Positions 1-8,069 of a stretch of DNA of 34,892 bases are shown here, in pieces. This stretch comes from Colwellia sp. GTDB lineage: Bacteria > Pseudomonadota > Gammaproteobacteria > Enterobacterales > Alteromonadaceae. Where the stretch lies: NCBI GenBank assembly GCA_022969215.1, contig JALJPA010000020.1:1-34892 (forward strand), in the 5' to 3' direction. Position 1 is the first letter of the stretch; each line of letters opens with the position of its first letter. The position numbers and the translations under genes are program-made. Below the pieces are notes generated by a model. That model ran no database searches and was not told the origin of the DNA. It saw only the letters and a list, made by a program, of their open reading frames with translations.

Positions 1-1
1 C

Positions 2-295
2 AAGCTGATGTGGAATAATCCTAAGCATGATGATTTTGTCGGCAGTTTTGTGGTGCGAAATCGTTTTCATCCACCTAAATCACCATATGATGGCGTTAAA
101 TTGTATGGTGGTCCAGACGATTATACCTTTGATAATTTTGCTAATGCCAATATTGAAAAATATTATTCGGTGTTCAGTTATGATGATATACCTAATTTTT
201 CTGAGCCTATCAGCATTCAATATGTTGCTAAAGAAGGGTTTTCGGTTATTGAGCAAGAATATGAACCACAAGATGAGGATGAAGAAATAGATTAA
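2..295 (+). CDS. Partial hypothetical protein (3' end only)
   Basis: The reading frame is open to the left edge of the window and ends with a stop at 293-295, so about 98 C-terminal codons are visible. The tail is strongly acidic (ends PQDEDEEID) and the body is rich in Tyr, Phe, Asn and Asp. I recognise no family motif, signal peptide or membrane segment in the visible part. It converges on bcp and is separated from it by a strong bidirectional terminator at 366-403, so it is probably the last gene of a rightward unit. The ATG at 8 is probably internal, because the frame continues upstream of it. Function unknown. Confidence 0.5.
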   Translation, partial: KLMWNNPKHDDFVGSFVVRNRFHPPKSPYDGVKLYGGPDDYTFDNFANANIEKYYSVFSYDDIPNFSEPISIQYVAKEGFSVIEQEYEPQDEDEEID

Positions 296-365
296 CAGAG
301 TGTACTAACCATTTAGTCAGAGCTACCATGCTATTGTCGGGCATAGAACTCAAAAGCTATCACTA

Positions 366-403
366 AAAAGGTCTAAGTTAATTTTAGTTAACTTAGACCT
401 TTT
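366..403. terminator. Bidirectional rho-independent terminator
   Basis: A perfect 16-bp stem (left arm 366-381, right arm 388-403) encloses a 6-nt loop. The A run at the left foot and the T run at the right foot (continuing to 410) allow it to work in both directions. It lies between the converging partial gene and bcp. Confidence 0.85.
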
Positions 404-441
404 GATTTTTACTTAATTGACGACTTTAAAGATTGAATGGC

Positions 442-918
442 TTACTGATTTAGCTCATTCAGTACAGCTAAAACAACATCATGATGCTCTTTAGTTTTAA
501 ACTTATTAAAAACATGGCTGATTTTGCCATCAAGGCCAATTAAAAAACTTAAACGGTGAATGCCGTCATACTCTCTGCCCATAAACTTCTTTAAACCCCA
601 AACACCAAATTCATCCGCCACCTTATGATCAACATCAGATAGTAGGGAGAAATTTAGTTCATCACGTTGGCAGAACTTAGTTAAACGTTTTACTTCATCA
701 GGGCTAATACCAAAAACAACGGTATTTAATTCATTAAGCTCTGCTTTGATATCACGTAAACCTTGTGCTTGAACGGTACAGCCAGGTGTCATCGCTTTCG
801 GGTAGAAATATACTAATACTTGTTTTTTGCCGATATAATCAGCCAATGATACTGACTCATCATTTTCATTAGCTAGGGTAAATAGTGGCGCGGTATCACC
901 AATGTTTAAAGTATTCAT
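442..918 (-). CDS. bcp: Thioredoxin-dependent thiol peroxidase, PrxQ/Bcp family
   Basis: A cytoplasmic peroxiredoxin that reduces H2O2 and organic hydroperoxides using thioredoxin. The 158-residue length is normal. The peroxidatic site PKAMTPGCTVQ places the active cysteine at Cys47, with the family's FGVWG and YDGIHR segments later. E. coli Bcp has a second cysteine five residues after the first (CTVQACGLRD); here that residue is Gln52. Another cysteine is at position 83 (TKFCQRD), where some PrxQ proteins keep the resolving cysteine (the Xylella PrxQ Cys47-Cys83 type, from memory). I therefore infer an atypical 2-Cys enzyme with an alpha3-type resolving cysteine. It lies 72 bp downstream of gcvR on the same strand, as in E. 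coli, so the two are probably co-transcribed. Confidence 0.95.
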   Translation of the reverse strand: MNTLNIGDTAPLFTLANENDESVSLADYIGKKQVLVYFYPKAMTPGCTVQAQGLRDIKAELNELNTVVFGISPDEVKRLTKFCQRDELNFSLLSDVDHKVADEFGVWGLKKFMGREYDGIHRLSFLIGLDGKISHVFNKFKTKEHHDVVLAVLNELNQ

Positions 919-990
919 TATAAACTCACTGTTAAAAAGGGATGAAAGTCATTTTTCTTATTAGGGATATTGTCTTGGTCTTAATGCTTA

Positions 991-1521
991 TCACTGTAAT
1001 AAATTAGCATTGGCTTTTTTGATACAGCCTTGCACATCCGTTTGTTGACAAAGCTCTAAGAAGTCACGTTCAAGCTCATCAATACTAATTTTCTCTGTTA
1101 AAGCAAACAATATGTTGGCACTCATATGGTTTGTTTTAGGGTCTATTGCAGATTTTAATGAAGAGATATCTATTTTACGTGTGGCAAAAAAAGCGGTCAT
1201 GGCTTTTAAAATACCGGGTTGATCAATACCACAATACTCGGCTTGGTAATGCTTGACCAAGTCAAAGGTTCTATGACCAGAAGTTCGCTTCATCATAGTG
1301 ACTAAATCTAAACTATGAGCGACTTTGGGGATTCTGGCTTCAATCTTATTAATTGCTCTGGCTTCGCCATTAAGCAGCATAATGAAGGTAAATTCAGAGC
1401 CAAAAAGGGCCATTCGGCTGTCTAATATATTACATTCGCATTCACTTGCTAATTTAGTTAACTCACTAACACAACCTGTTCGGTCCGCTCCCATCGCTGT
1501 TAGTACTAAATATTGTGACAT
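991..1521 (-). CDS. gcvR: Glycine cleavage system regulator GcvR, two ACT domains
   Basis: A 176-residue protein with two tandem ACT-type regulatory domains: about 4-88 (LVLTAMGADRTGCVSELTKL) and about 90-170 (AEYCGIDQPGILKAMTAFFA). There is no DNA-binding domain. In E. coli GcvR represses the glycine cleavage operon by binding GcvA rather than DNA, and glycine relieves this; the same role is inferred here. The order gcvR-bcp on one strand, divergent from bamC, matches the enterobacterial neighbourhood except that dapA is absent between gcvR and bamC. The start gives the usual MSxYLVLTA opening. Confidence 0.93.
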   Translation of the reverse strand: MSQYLVLTAMGADRTGCVSELTKLASECECNILDSRMALFGSEFTFIMLLNGEARAINKIEARIPKVAHSLDLVTMMKRTSGHRTFDLVKHYQAEYCGIDQPGILKAMTAFFATRKIDISSLKSAIDPKTNHMSANILFALTEKISIDELERDFLELCQQTDVQGCIKKANANLLQ

Positions 1522-1814
1522 TCATTACGCCTAAGTTGTCCAGAAAGGCGCATTGTAACTGATCATGATTAAAGTTGGAATCATCTTGCATTTTTGTGGT
1601 CATATAACTTGTGTTTGTAAAATCAGCCAAGTACCATGGGGCGCAATGTTTAGCCCTATTTTAATGTAAAGGCGTTGAGTTTGTTATGGATCCTCTGGCC
1701 TCGCCTGAGGAAATAATAGATTTGCTCGTTTGGTATTAAATCGAATTGTTTTTAGTTTTTTTAGTGAGCTTAGTTGGGTTTTGAATATCAATAACCTAAG
1801 CCACAGGAGTTTTA

Positions 1815-2984
1815 ATGAGTTGTAGAGTATTTTATTTATCACTGTTAGCCTTATCACTAACAGCTTGTGGTTCTGTTAATAATAAACAAGCCCAAGGCAG
1901 TTTTGATTATCAGTATAAACCTGAAGCTAACGATCTCGTTATTCCAGCCAATTTAAATAAACCAAAGCAAGCGAAGGATTTTTTTGTCACCGATAAAATA
2001 AATCATCAAGGCCCTATTGGTGAAGATATGGATATTCGAGCACCGTCACTGGTTATGCCTGTTGCTGCTTCTTCAAGAGTTGTGGACGAGTCTGGTGTTG
2101 CGATTATTTGGTTTGATAAAGTTTTAGAAGATAAAGATTTATTGGATTTTATCGAAAAAGTTGTCACTGAAAAGTTAGTTGAAGATAACATTGGTTATAA
2201 CTACGTTGAAGAAGATACTGAGGTTACTTTAAGTAAAGTTATTGAAGGGGCGACCAGCTTAAAAGAAACCAGTATTAAGCGAGAAGGTATTAAAACCGCG
2301 ATCCTAGAGTCGGATTGGTATCACAACGAAGTGGATGTTGGTTGGATTTTTACCGACATACAATTTTCAAAGAGTGTACGTTTTCGTTATCAATTATTAG
2401 CTAAGCCACATGGTCGCAGTGTTTCATTACGTGTTTCATTAGTTGATTTTTTACAAACCGATGAAACCGGTGGTAGCCAAACAATGGATCCCATTGATAA
2501 GCAACGTGCTGAAAAAGCCATGCTTAATGAGCTAATTGCCGCCGTTGATTATAGTTATCGAGTGCAACAACGTGCAGATCGCTTAACTCGTGCCAATCAA
2601 AAGTTAGTCACAATAGGCCAGAACATTGAAGAGGAACCCGCTTATATAATTGAGATGGGTTTAGACGACCTATGGGGCAATATGCCACTATTCTTTGAAA
2701 AGCATGGTTTTACTATTAGTGATTTGAATGATGATAAGAAAATTTACTATGTCGACTTTGTTAAACCAGAGAGTAGTATTTGGGACAGTATTTGGGGTGA
2801 TGATGTACCAGTAATCGATGTAAGTGATGCCCATTATCAATTTGTTTTAGCGCCTATTGATGAGCTTGATCAGAAGACCGCAGTCACCATTTATAATGCT
2901 GCCGGTGAGCCATTACCGTTGGCAACGTTAGAAAGAATATTCCCAATATTTGAGCAGGGTTTATCGTTTAGAAACGTTTTTTAA
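1815..2984 (+). CDS. bamC: Outer-membrane assembly lipoprotein BamC (NlpB)
   Basis: A lipoprotein component of the beta-barrel assembly (BAM) complex. The N-terminus is a lipoprotein signal with lipobox LTAC|G at about residues 15-19. The following stretch is a polar, Pro/Asn-rich unstructured region, as in BamC, where it contacts BamD. Two helix-grip-type domains should follow (roughly 90-250 and 270-385). At 389 residues it is longer than the E. coli protein (about 344). CAGGAG at 1804-1809 provides the ribosome binding site. In E. coli bamC follows dapA in an operon; here it is preceded only by 290 bp of non-coding DNA, so it must have its own promoter. It ends before a strong bidirectional terminator. 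Confidence 0.9.
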   Translation: MSCRVFYLSLLALSLTACGSVNNKQAQGSFDYQYKPEANDLVIPANLNKPKQAKDFFVTDKINHQGPIGEDMDIRAPSLVMPVAASSRVVDESGVAIIWFDKVLEDKDLLDFIEKVVTEKLVEDNIGYNYVEEDTEVTLSKVIEGATSLKETSIKREGIKTAILESDWYHNEVDVGWIFTDIQFSKSVRFRYQLLAKPHGRSVSLRVSLVDFLQTDETGGSQTMDPIDKQRAEKAMLNELIAAVDYSYRVQQRADRLTRANQKLVTIGQNIEEEPAYIIEMGLDDLWGNMPLFFEKHGFTISDLNDDKKIYYVDFVKPESSIWDSIWGDDVPVIDVSDAHYQFVLAPIDELDQKTAVTIYNAAGEPLPLATLERIFPIFEQGLSFRNVF

Positions 2985-3039
2985 GGCTGTATCGACTAAA
3001 AAGCGTTTACTTGCTCTTTATCGAAATAAGGTAAAGAGC

Positions 3040-3080
3040 AGACATAAAAAAACTCCACATGTTGGAGTTTTTTTATGTCT
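3040..3080. terminator. Bidirectional rho-independent terminator
   Basis: A perfect 18-bp stem (3040-3057 with 3063-3080) with a 5-nt loop. ACTCCA/TGGAGT is the GC-richer top, and seven A and seven T form the flanking runs. It sits between the converging bamC and the leftward yffB-dapE unit and can stop both. Confidence 0.9.
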
Positions 3081-3096
3081 TGAATTAGTCAAAAAT

Positions 3097-3285
3097 CTAA
3101 GGTTTGTTTTTTTCAATAGTTGCCAATTTATGGCCACTTTTGCTGGTTCTAGGCAGGGTTTCTTTTAAGTCATTTAAATTGTGTTTACGCATTTTTTGCT
3201 TGGAGTTTTTTTGAAAGGTGCTTAAGTTGCCTATGATGATGACTAGCGCCAATACGATCATACAAATAGCTAACCAATTGGTCAT
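3097..3285 (-). CDS. Small membrane protein, DUF2897-like
   Basis: A 62-residue protein with one N-terminal membrane helix (LAICMIVLALVIIIGNL, about residues 5-21) followed by a short, Lys-rich cytoplasmic tail. Size, layout and position beside dapE and an M15 peptidase fit the DUF2897 family of Alteromonadales, whose function is unknown. It is the last gene of the leftward unit, 49 bp after the peptidase gene and just before the terminator. The assignment is from general resemblance, not from a specific motif. Confidence 0.6.
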   Translation of the reverse strand: MTNWLAICMIVLALVIIIGNLSTFQKNSKQKMRKHNLNDLKETLPRTSKSGHKLATIEKNKP

Positions 3286-3333
3286 TGGAATGCCTCTTAA
3301 TAAGTTTGTTAAGGCTAAGTAAAGACACTCAGC

Positions 3334-4050
3334 TTACAGTTTAGTGAGTATAACATTTGTTGGCACCGCACAGACATTATTAATATAACGCTTGGCTATG
3401 TCATCTAGATTATTAATGATTTCGTCTTTGCCCAAGATACTGCTATTTACTAATGCCTTGGCTAATCGTTCAATATTAAAAGCTTGCTGATATTGTTGTG
3501 CTAACGGCGCGTAAGATAAATGCCAAGGCTCACTGGCAACACCGCCTTGGAAGCTAGCATAAGGGAAATAAAAGCCAAATTGGTGCGCGTATTTAACCAG
3601 CCAAGTTGATAGCTTAGCTAAAGGCCCTTGTTCGCTATATTCCCACGGTTCAAGCTGTAGTTGATAATCATCAGCGAGTAGGTTTGGCGCGTAAACATCA
3701 ATGTCACAACCCCAATGGTGGCGACTAGCGCCAGGCAGGGCGGAATAAAGCAAAATACTGTGCGCTAAATCAAGTGGCGATAAGCTCGCCGGGGAAATTA
3801 CTTCGCCAGTCATATTCTTAATCGGTGTTTTACCCGAAAATTTATTGTTCCAAAGCAGCAGCTGTCGGTCAAACGAGCGAAAGCCACTGGCAATTTTCAA
3901 GTCAATATCAACGGCGCTAGCCGCTGCAACTAAAGCTGAAAAAGCAGTTTTCATTTCTTGGTGAATAGCCACTCGCTCATTAACATAATACAAGTGTTGC
4001 TCGGTTTGACCCAGTATTTGAGCTGAATTTATGTCCTTGCTAGTCGGCAT
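3334..4050 (-). CDS. M15-family D-Ala-D-Ala carboxypeptidase (VanY-like)
   Basis: A zinc peptidase predicted to trim D-alanine from peptidoglycan stem peptides. The M15B signature is complete: SGFRSFDRQ at about 55-63, SRHHWGCDIDV with zinc ligands His111 and Asp118, and EPWH with the catalytic Glu174 and the third zinc ligand His177. The length of 238 residues is usual for single-domain members. No signal peptide or membrane helix is evident at the N-terminus (MPTSKDINSA), which is odd for a periplasmic enzyme; it may be cytoplasmic. It follows dapE by 29 bp in a unit with yffB. The pairing with dapE is suggestive of peptidoglycan precursor turnover, since diaminopimelate is the DapE pathway product. 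Confidence 0.88.
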   Translation of the reverse strand: MPTSKDINSAQILGQTEQHLYYVNERVAIHQEMKTAFSALVAAASAVDIDLKIASGFRSFDRQLLLWNNKFSGKTPIKNMTGEVISPASLSPLDLAHSILLYSALPGASRHHWGCDIDVYAPNLLADDYQLQLEPWEYSEQGPLAKLSTWLVKYAHQFGFYFPYASFQGGVASEPWHLSYAPLAQQYQQAFNIERLAKALVNSSILGKDEIINNLDDIAKRYINNVCAVPTNVILTKL

Positions 4051-4079
4051 GATTCAATGAAACCTTGTCAGTAAATGAA

Positions 4080-5279
4080 TTAACCATTAATGTTTTTGTG
4101 GCTGCATAAAACATTAACCAAGCAGTGATAATAAATATCAACCAGTTGCTCTAAATCGTTACAAGAAACCGATTCATTGACTTGATGGATAGTCGCGTTA
4201 CATGGACCTAGTTCAATCACTTGTGCTCCCGTTGGCGCGATAAAGCGACCATCTGAAGTGCCACCTGCGGTTGAAAGTTGAGTTTCCCTACCGGTAACTG
4301 TGAGTATGGCTTGGCTGACAGCGTTTAAAAAACCGTGCTCTGAGTCTACATGCTTGGTAATAAATGGCTTGCCATTAAAAGTCCACTTTATCTCATAATC
4401 AAGTTGATGTTTGTTCAAAATCGACTCGACTTGCTCAACAATCATTTGATCGGTTAGTTCTGTACTATAACGTAAATTGAATAATGCGGTTAAATGACCA
4501 GGCACGACATTGGTCGCGCCGGTACCCGAATTAATATTTGATAATTGAAAGCTTGTCGCCGGGAAATATTCATTGCCCTGATCCCACTCAACTAGGCTCA
4601 GCTCAGTTAAAGCTGGCATTGCTAGATGAATTGGATTTCTCACATGTTCAGGGTAGGCAACATGACCTTGTTTACCTTTAATATCAACTTCTGCAGTAAT
4701 TGAACCACGGCGACCGTTTTTAACAATATCACCAACAGCATTGGTACTTGAAGGCTCACCGACAATACAATAAGTGATTTTTTCATTACGTGCTTCTAGG
4801 GTATCAATAACCCGAGTGGTGCCATTAATAAATGGACCTTCTTCATCACTGGTAATTAAGTAAGTGATAGCGCCTTGGTGATCTGGGTGGTCTTTAACAA
4901 AGCGCTCTGTCGCCACTATCATTGCCGCTAAACTACCTTTCATATCTGCTGCGCCACGACCATATAACATACCATCGATAATGGTTGGTTCAAATGGCGG
5001 CGTATTCCATAATTCAAGGTTACCAGCCGGCACTACATCGGTGTGACCAGCAAAACAAAAAACTAAATCATTGCTCTTGCTCACACTACTATCGCGACGA
5101 GACCAAAGGTTAGTGGTATCAGCAAAGATCATGCTTTCATTATTAAAACCAAGCTTGGCTAATCGCTCTGCCATGAGTTTTTGGCAGCCGACATCTTCGG
5201 GAGTGACTGAAGCTCTGGCGATAAGTTCTTTGGCTAATTCAATAACAGCACTTTCTTTTTTTTGTTCGGTTTGACTCAC
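4080..5279 (-). CDS. dapE: Succinyl-diaminopimelate desuccinylase
   Basis: A di-zinc M20-family hydrolase that releases succinate from N-succinyl-LL-2,6-diaminopimelate in lysine and peptidoglycan synthesis. Visible active-site blocks are [11 protein letters not shown] (His79), [10 protein letters not shown] (Asp112 bridging zinc), TSDEEGPF (Glu146 general base, Glu147 ligand), GEPSS, and the C-terminal ATIHQVNE histidine. The 399-residue length includes about ten residues before the usual IELAKELI opening. The start is GTG at 5277-5279 with AAGGG about 10 nt upstream; no better ATG exists. Its order yffB-dapE is the same as in E. coli. Confidence 0.95.
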   Translation of the reverse strand: MSQTEQKKESAVIELAKELIARASVTPEDVGCQKLMAERLAKLGFNNESMIFADTTNLWSRRDSSVSKSNDLVFCFAGHTDVVPAGNLELWNTPPFEPTIIDGMLYGRGAADMKGSLAAMIVATERFVKDHPDHQGAITYLITSDEEGPFINGTTRVIDTLEARNEKITYCIVGEPSSTNAVGDIVKNGRRGSITAEVDIKGKQGHVAYPEHVRNPIHLAMPALTELSLVEWDQGNEYFPATSFQLSNINSGTGATNVVPGHLTALFNLRYSTELTDQMIVEQVESILNKHQLDYEIKWTFNGKPFITKHVDSEHGFLNAVSQAILTVTGRETQLSTAGGTSDGRFIAPTGAQVIELGPCNATIHQVNESVSCNDLEQLVDIYYHCLVNVLCSHKNING

Positions 5280-5336
5280 AACGATTACCCTTAATTTATT
5301 TTGAATACCTGGCTTTAAACAGCAGTGTTTTTTTGA

Positions 5337-5687
5337 TTATTTGTTGTCGAAAAGGCTTTGATACTGCTCAATTTTAAAACCGAGGTTGAGTTCACCATTT
5401 AATGGTAGTAATGGTCTTTTAAGTAATGTTGGTTGCTCAAGCACTGCGGCAAACATTACTTCATCAGTAAGATTGTTTTTTATCTCATCGGGTAGGTTAC
5501 GAAAAGTGGTACTGCGCTTGTTTAATAATAACGACCAATCACTCTGATTAACAAATTGAGTTAATAACTCTGTAGTTAAAGGTTGTTTTTTAAAGTCATA
5601 AAGTTGATGAGCAATGTCGTTTGCTGCAAGCCATTTAGTGGCCTTTTTTACAGTGTCACAATTCTTAATTCCGTAAAGTGTAATCAT
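5337..5687 (-). CDS. yffB: ArsC/Spx-family protein YffB
   Basis: A 116-residue thioredoxin-fold protein of the ArsC/Spx/MgsR superfamily. The N-terminus MITLYGIKNCDTVKKATKWL contains one redox-position cysteine (Cys10) in a CxxV rather than CxxC arrangement, typical of YffB. The RPLLP segment near residue 92 is the family's C-terminal cis-proline region. E. coli YffB is described as having glutathione-dependent reductase-like features; its physiological role is unclear. It is the first gene of the leftward unit yffB-dapE-M15-DUF2897. Its start codon is only about 10 bp from repeat R0, so the promoter probably lies inside or across that repeat. Confidence 0.88.
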   Translation of the reverse strand: MITLYGIKNCDTVKKATKWLAANDIAHQLYDFKKQPLTTELLTQFVNQSDWSLLLNKRSTTFRNLPDEIKNNLTDEVMFAAVLEQPTLLKRPLLPLNGELNLGFKIEQYQSLFDNK

Positions 5688-5696
5688 ATTTGAGCA

Positions 5697-5770
5697 ATAT
5701 CCAATTGTTAATAATTTATGCTAAATATGATATCAGAAAGAGTAGGCTATATCCGCTTTTCTTAGGACAG
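5697..5770 (+). repeat. R0: left-type attachment-like repeat, recombinase 5' remnant
   Basis: Bases 5727-5765 read ATG and encode MISERVGYIRFS followed by a TAG stop. The intact recombinase at 19241 starts MISETVGYIRFSS, so only one residue differs before the stop. DNA identity to R2 continues upstream through an AATAATTTA block and downstream to GGACAG at 5765-5770, then ends abruptly. It lies immediately upstream of yffB and marks the left edge of the island. Confidence 0.75.
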
Positions 5771-5980
5771 AAAACAGCTGTGAAACTTACAATATAATAG
5801 CCCTAAGCCAATATACATTTTCCTAGGGAAATTAGTAATCAAGCTGTGCAATAGTTAAAAACTAGACTAAGCTTATAAATCCGTACCCAATCAAGCGTGA
5901 AACATTGTAACAGCTTGAGCTTTCTTAATTTTCTGGTAACCATCCTTTTTGATTCAGTGAGTTGATTATTATCAATGTAA

Positions 5981-6373
5981 TTATTTATCTGTCTTGAGGT
6001 CAGAGGGAATAAGGCGTATTGCTTTACCCGATAAAATGCTTTCTTGTCCTGCGGGTTCGCCATCAAATCCTTGAGCAATACCGGTATTAGATGATGTTAA
6101 AATAATCGCATGTGCACCAATGCTCGCGGCTTCCTTCTTTAATGCAGTCATAGCCCTATCTTTACTTTTATTTTTTGTAAAACCCACACCGTTTGAATCG
6201 ACTAAAGCGATGACTATAAATTCTTGCTCTGGTGTATCTAATAAAATCGTAATGTCGGCAACTTGAGTAGCAGCATATACCTTACCCGACGTTGTATGTG
6301 ATGCATCAGATAGTGAACATGCTGTTAACATTGTAATTAACCATAATGAAGGTATTATTTTTAATTTATTCAT
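5981..6373 (-). CDS. Putative lipoprotein of unknown function
   Basis: A 130-residue protein with a lipoprotein signal: positively charged start, hydrophobic core (IIPSLWLITML) and lipobox LTAC|S at about residues 16-20. The mature part has a strand-helix-strand pattern with a conserved-looking SIGAHAIIL segment near residue 90. This resembles small periplasmic RcsF/YbjQ-like folds, but that is only a pattern impression. It is divergent from the AraC-type pseudogene and lies just inside the left boundary of the island. No ribosome site stronger than AAGGGAAA is seen upstream of the start. Function unknown. Confidence 0.65.
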   Translation of the reverse strand: MNKLKIIPSLWLITMLTACSLSDASHTTSGKVYAATQVADITILLDTPEQEFIVIALVDSNGVGFTKNKSKDRAMTALKKEAASIGAHAIILTSSNTGIAQGFDGEPAGQESILSGKAIRLIPSDLKTDK

Positions 6374-6552
6374 ATTTTCCCTTTTAAAATGTCAAATTGA
6401 AATATTTTCAAATTCAATTTATTTTGTTAAAAATCAATGTTGCTCTCAAAAGCATTCCTATGCTCTTGAATAAGATTTGTTGATTGAATTGCCATAAATA
6501 AACTGATTTAATTAGCCAAGAATATAATGTAACAAAAATATAACAAATTGGA

Positions 6553-7530
6553 TTGTTAAAATATATGCATATTCCGCAAGCCTCAAAATTAATTCGACGT
6601 TTAAACACAATAAACTTAAAAAAGTTAACAGACTTTCAACTAAATAAAAATAGACAATATACCCAACTAGAATCTGGAAAATTAAATGCGCAGTATATTG
6701 AAGTGAATTTAGGTGATATGCAGTTATTTATAGAAAGTCTGAATGTTGGCGCTAGAATAGAGGCCGCACCTGCTAAGCATTACCTACCTTTTGCCTATAT
6801 TTATCCTCGTATCAGTGAACATCGATTTTGTGGGCAAGAGCATAATAATAACTCATTGATTCAAGCAAGTGGCGGGCTTTGAGATGTTTGCTCAAAAGGT
6901 CGTTTAGATTACATATGCACTGCATTTAACAGGAAATACTTTTATAACGCTTATAACATACTAATAGGACAAGAAATTCCATCGCAGTTTTTAATTAGCC
7001 AAACAGTACAAACATCGAATCAAGCGTTATCGCGTTATGTAGTAGCAATGGATTTTATTTTAGAGAAAATACAACTGTACCCTATGATTTTGGATCATAA
7101 GAATATAATTAGTTTAATTTACTCACTGTTACTTAAGCTTACCATTGATGCATTATTACCAACTTTTAACAACTATAGTTCGTTAAAGCCCCAGCCGAAA
7201 AGAATGACGGGTACTAAACGTGTCATTGAATATCTACAAATGCATGCCGTACAATAACCTGATATGGCAGTATTATGTAAGGTGGCGGATTTAAGTGAGC
7301 GTTCTTTAGAATATGGTTTTCAAGAATATTTAGGTATTACGCCAATTCAATATTTAAGAGTTTTACGACTTAATGGCGCTAGATTGGATTTTTTAAGTAA
7401 TATTAATAGCAGAACTAAAGTATCTGACATTGCTTTGACGTGGGGCTTTTTAGAGTTTGGCCGCTTTGCCAATAATTATCGTCAATTATTTCAAGAACGG
7501 CCTTCTGTAACGCTAAAAACGATGATGTAA
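6553..7530 (+). pseudogene. AraC-family regulator interrupted by two in-frame stops
   Basis: One frame of 326 codons stays open from 6553 to 7530 apart from TGA at 6880-6882 and TAA at 7255-7257. The N-terminal third (QYTQLESGKLNAQYIEV) fits the sensing domain of AraC-type activators. The C-terminal 90 residues are a clear double helix-turn-helix domain: VADLSERSLEYGFQEYLGIT, then DIALTWGFLEFGRFANNYRQ and a final PSVTLK. The absence of indels shows that both lesions are point mutations and that decay is recent; TGA after GGL may replace a Trp codon and TAA a Gln codon. The C-terminal part starting at ATG 7264 could still give an isolated DNA-binding domain. It is divergent from the lipoprotein gene and may once have regulated it. 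Confidence 0.8.
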
Positions 7531-7885
7531 TCGGTGTTTGAATAACAAAGAATACGGCTGAAAAGAGCATAATTCATTTTTGTTGAAAATATTACCATCC
7601 ATCAATTTCTGTTAATGAATTATTCCAATCTGCCCCAAACAGCTATAGAGCCATTAAATTTTTATTGTACAAAAAATCATGTAAAACGATATTAACCGAA
7701 TGTCCAATTTTGGTGTTTTTAATCAAATTTTAATTTTTATTTTTCAAGCCATAAATTGAATTTTTGAACTCGCTCTTTATATAATGCAGGGCAGCTTTGT
7801 CGGATCAGTTGCCGTTATAAAAGCAAAGAATAACGTCTATTTTCGTATCTAAGTGGTCATTATATTGGAAAGTTTTGAACAATAA
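7531..7885. other. Non-coding AT-rich stretch
   Basis: No plausible gene, terminator or repeat was seen between the AraC pseudogene and the coding remnant that follows. It is poor in GC and full of short T and A runs. Confidence 0.5.
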
Positions 7886-8041
7886 ATTAAGACCGCTTTG
7901 TGGCTTGAGTTCAACCGATGGACGCAACACGAAAATACTCAGTATCGTTTATTGCCTGTTACTTACAGCTTAGGCAATGCATTACCAAACCAACCATTGC
8001 TTATTTACGGGGCAGTGGCTAATGAATATTTAATCATATGA
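7886..8041 (+). pseudogene. Possible 3' fragment of a lost gene
   Basis: Fifty codons follow an in-frame stop and end at TGA 8039-8041. They read as normal-looking protein (for example NRWTQHENTQYRLLPVTYSL) without a start codon in a sensible place. Composition is unlike the non-coding DNA before it. I cannot name the family. It converges on the end of the neighbouring regulator gene, 28 bp away. It could be chance. Confidence 0.3.
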
Positions 8042-8069
8042 ATACCGCCTTTACCTTATTCGTTATTTT

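Noticed and set aside
5839-6078. 79-codon leftward frame overlapping the lipoprotein gene
   Set aside because: It overlaps the 3' end of a better-supported lipoprotein gene in another frame and lacks recognisable domains or a ribosome site.
6414-6608. 64-codon leftward frame upstream of the AraC pseudogene
   Set aside because: Overlaps the start of the AraC-type frame, has chance-like composition and no start signals.
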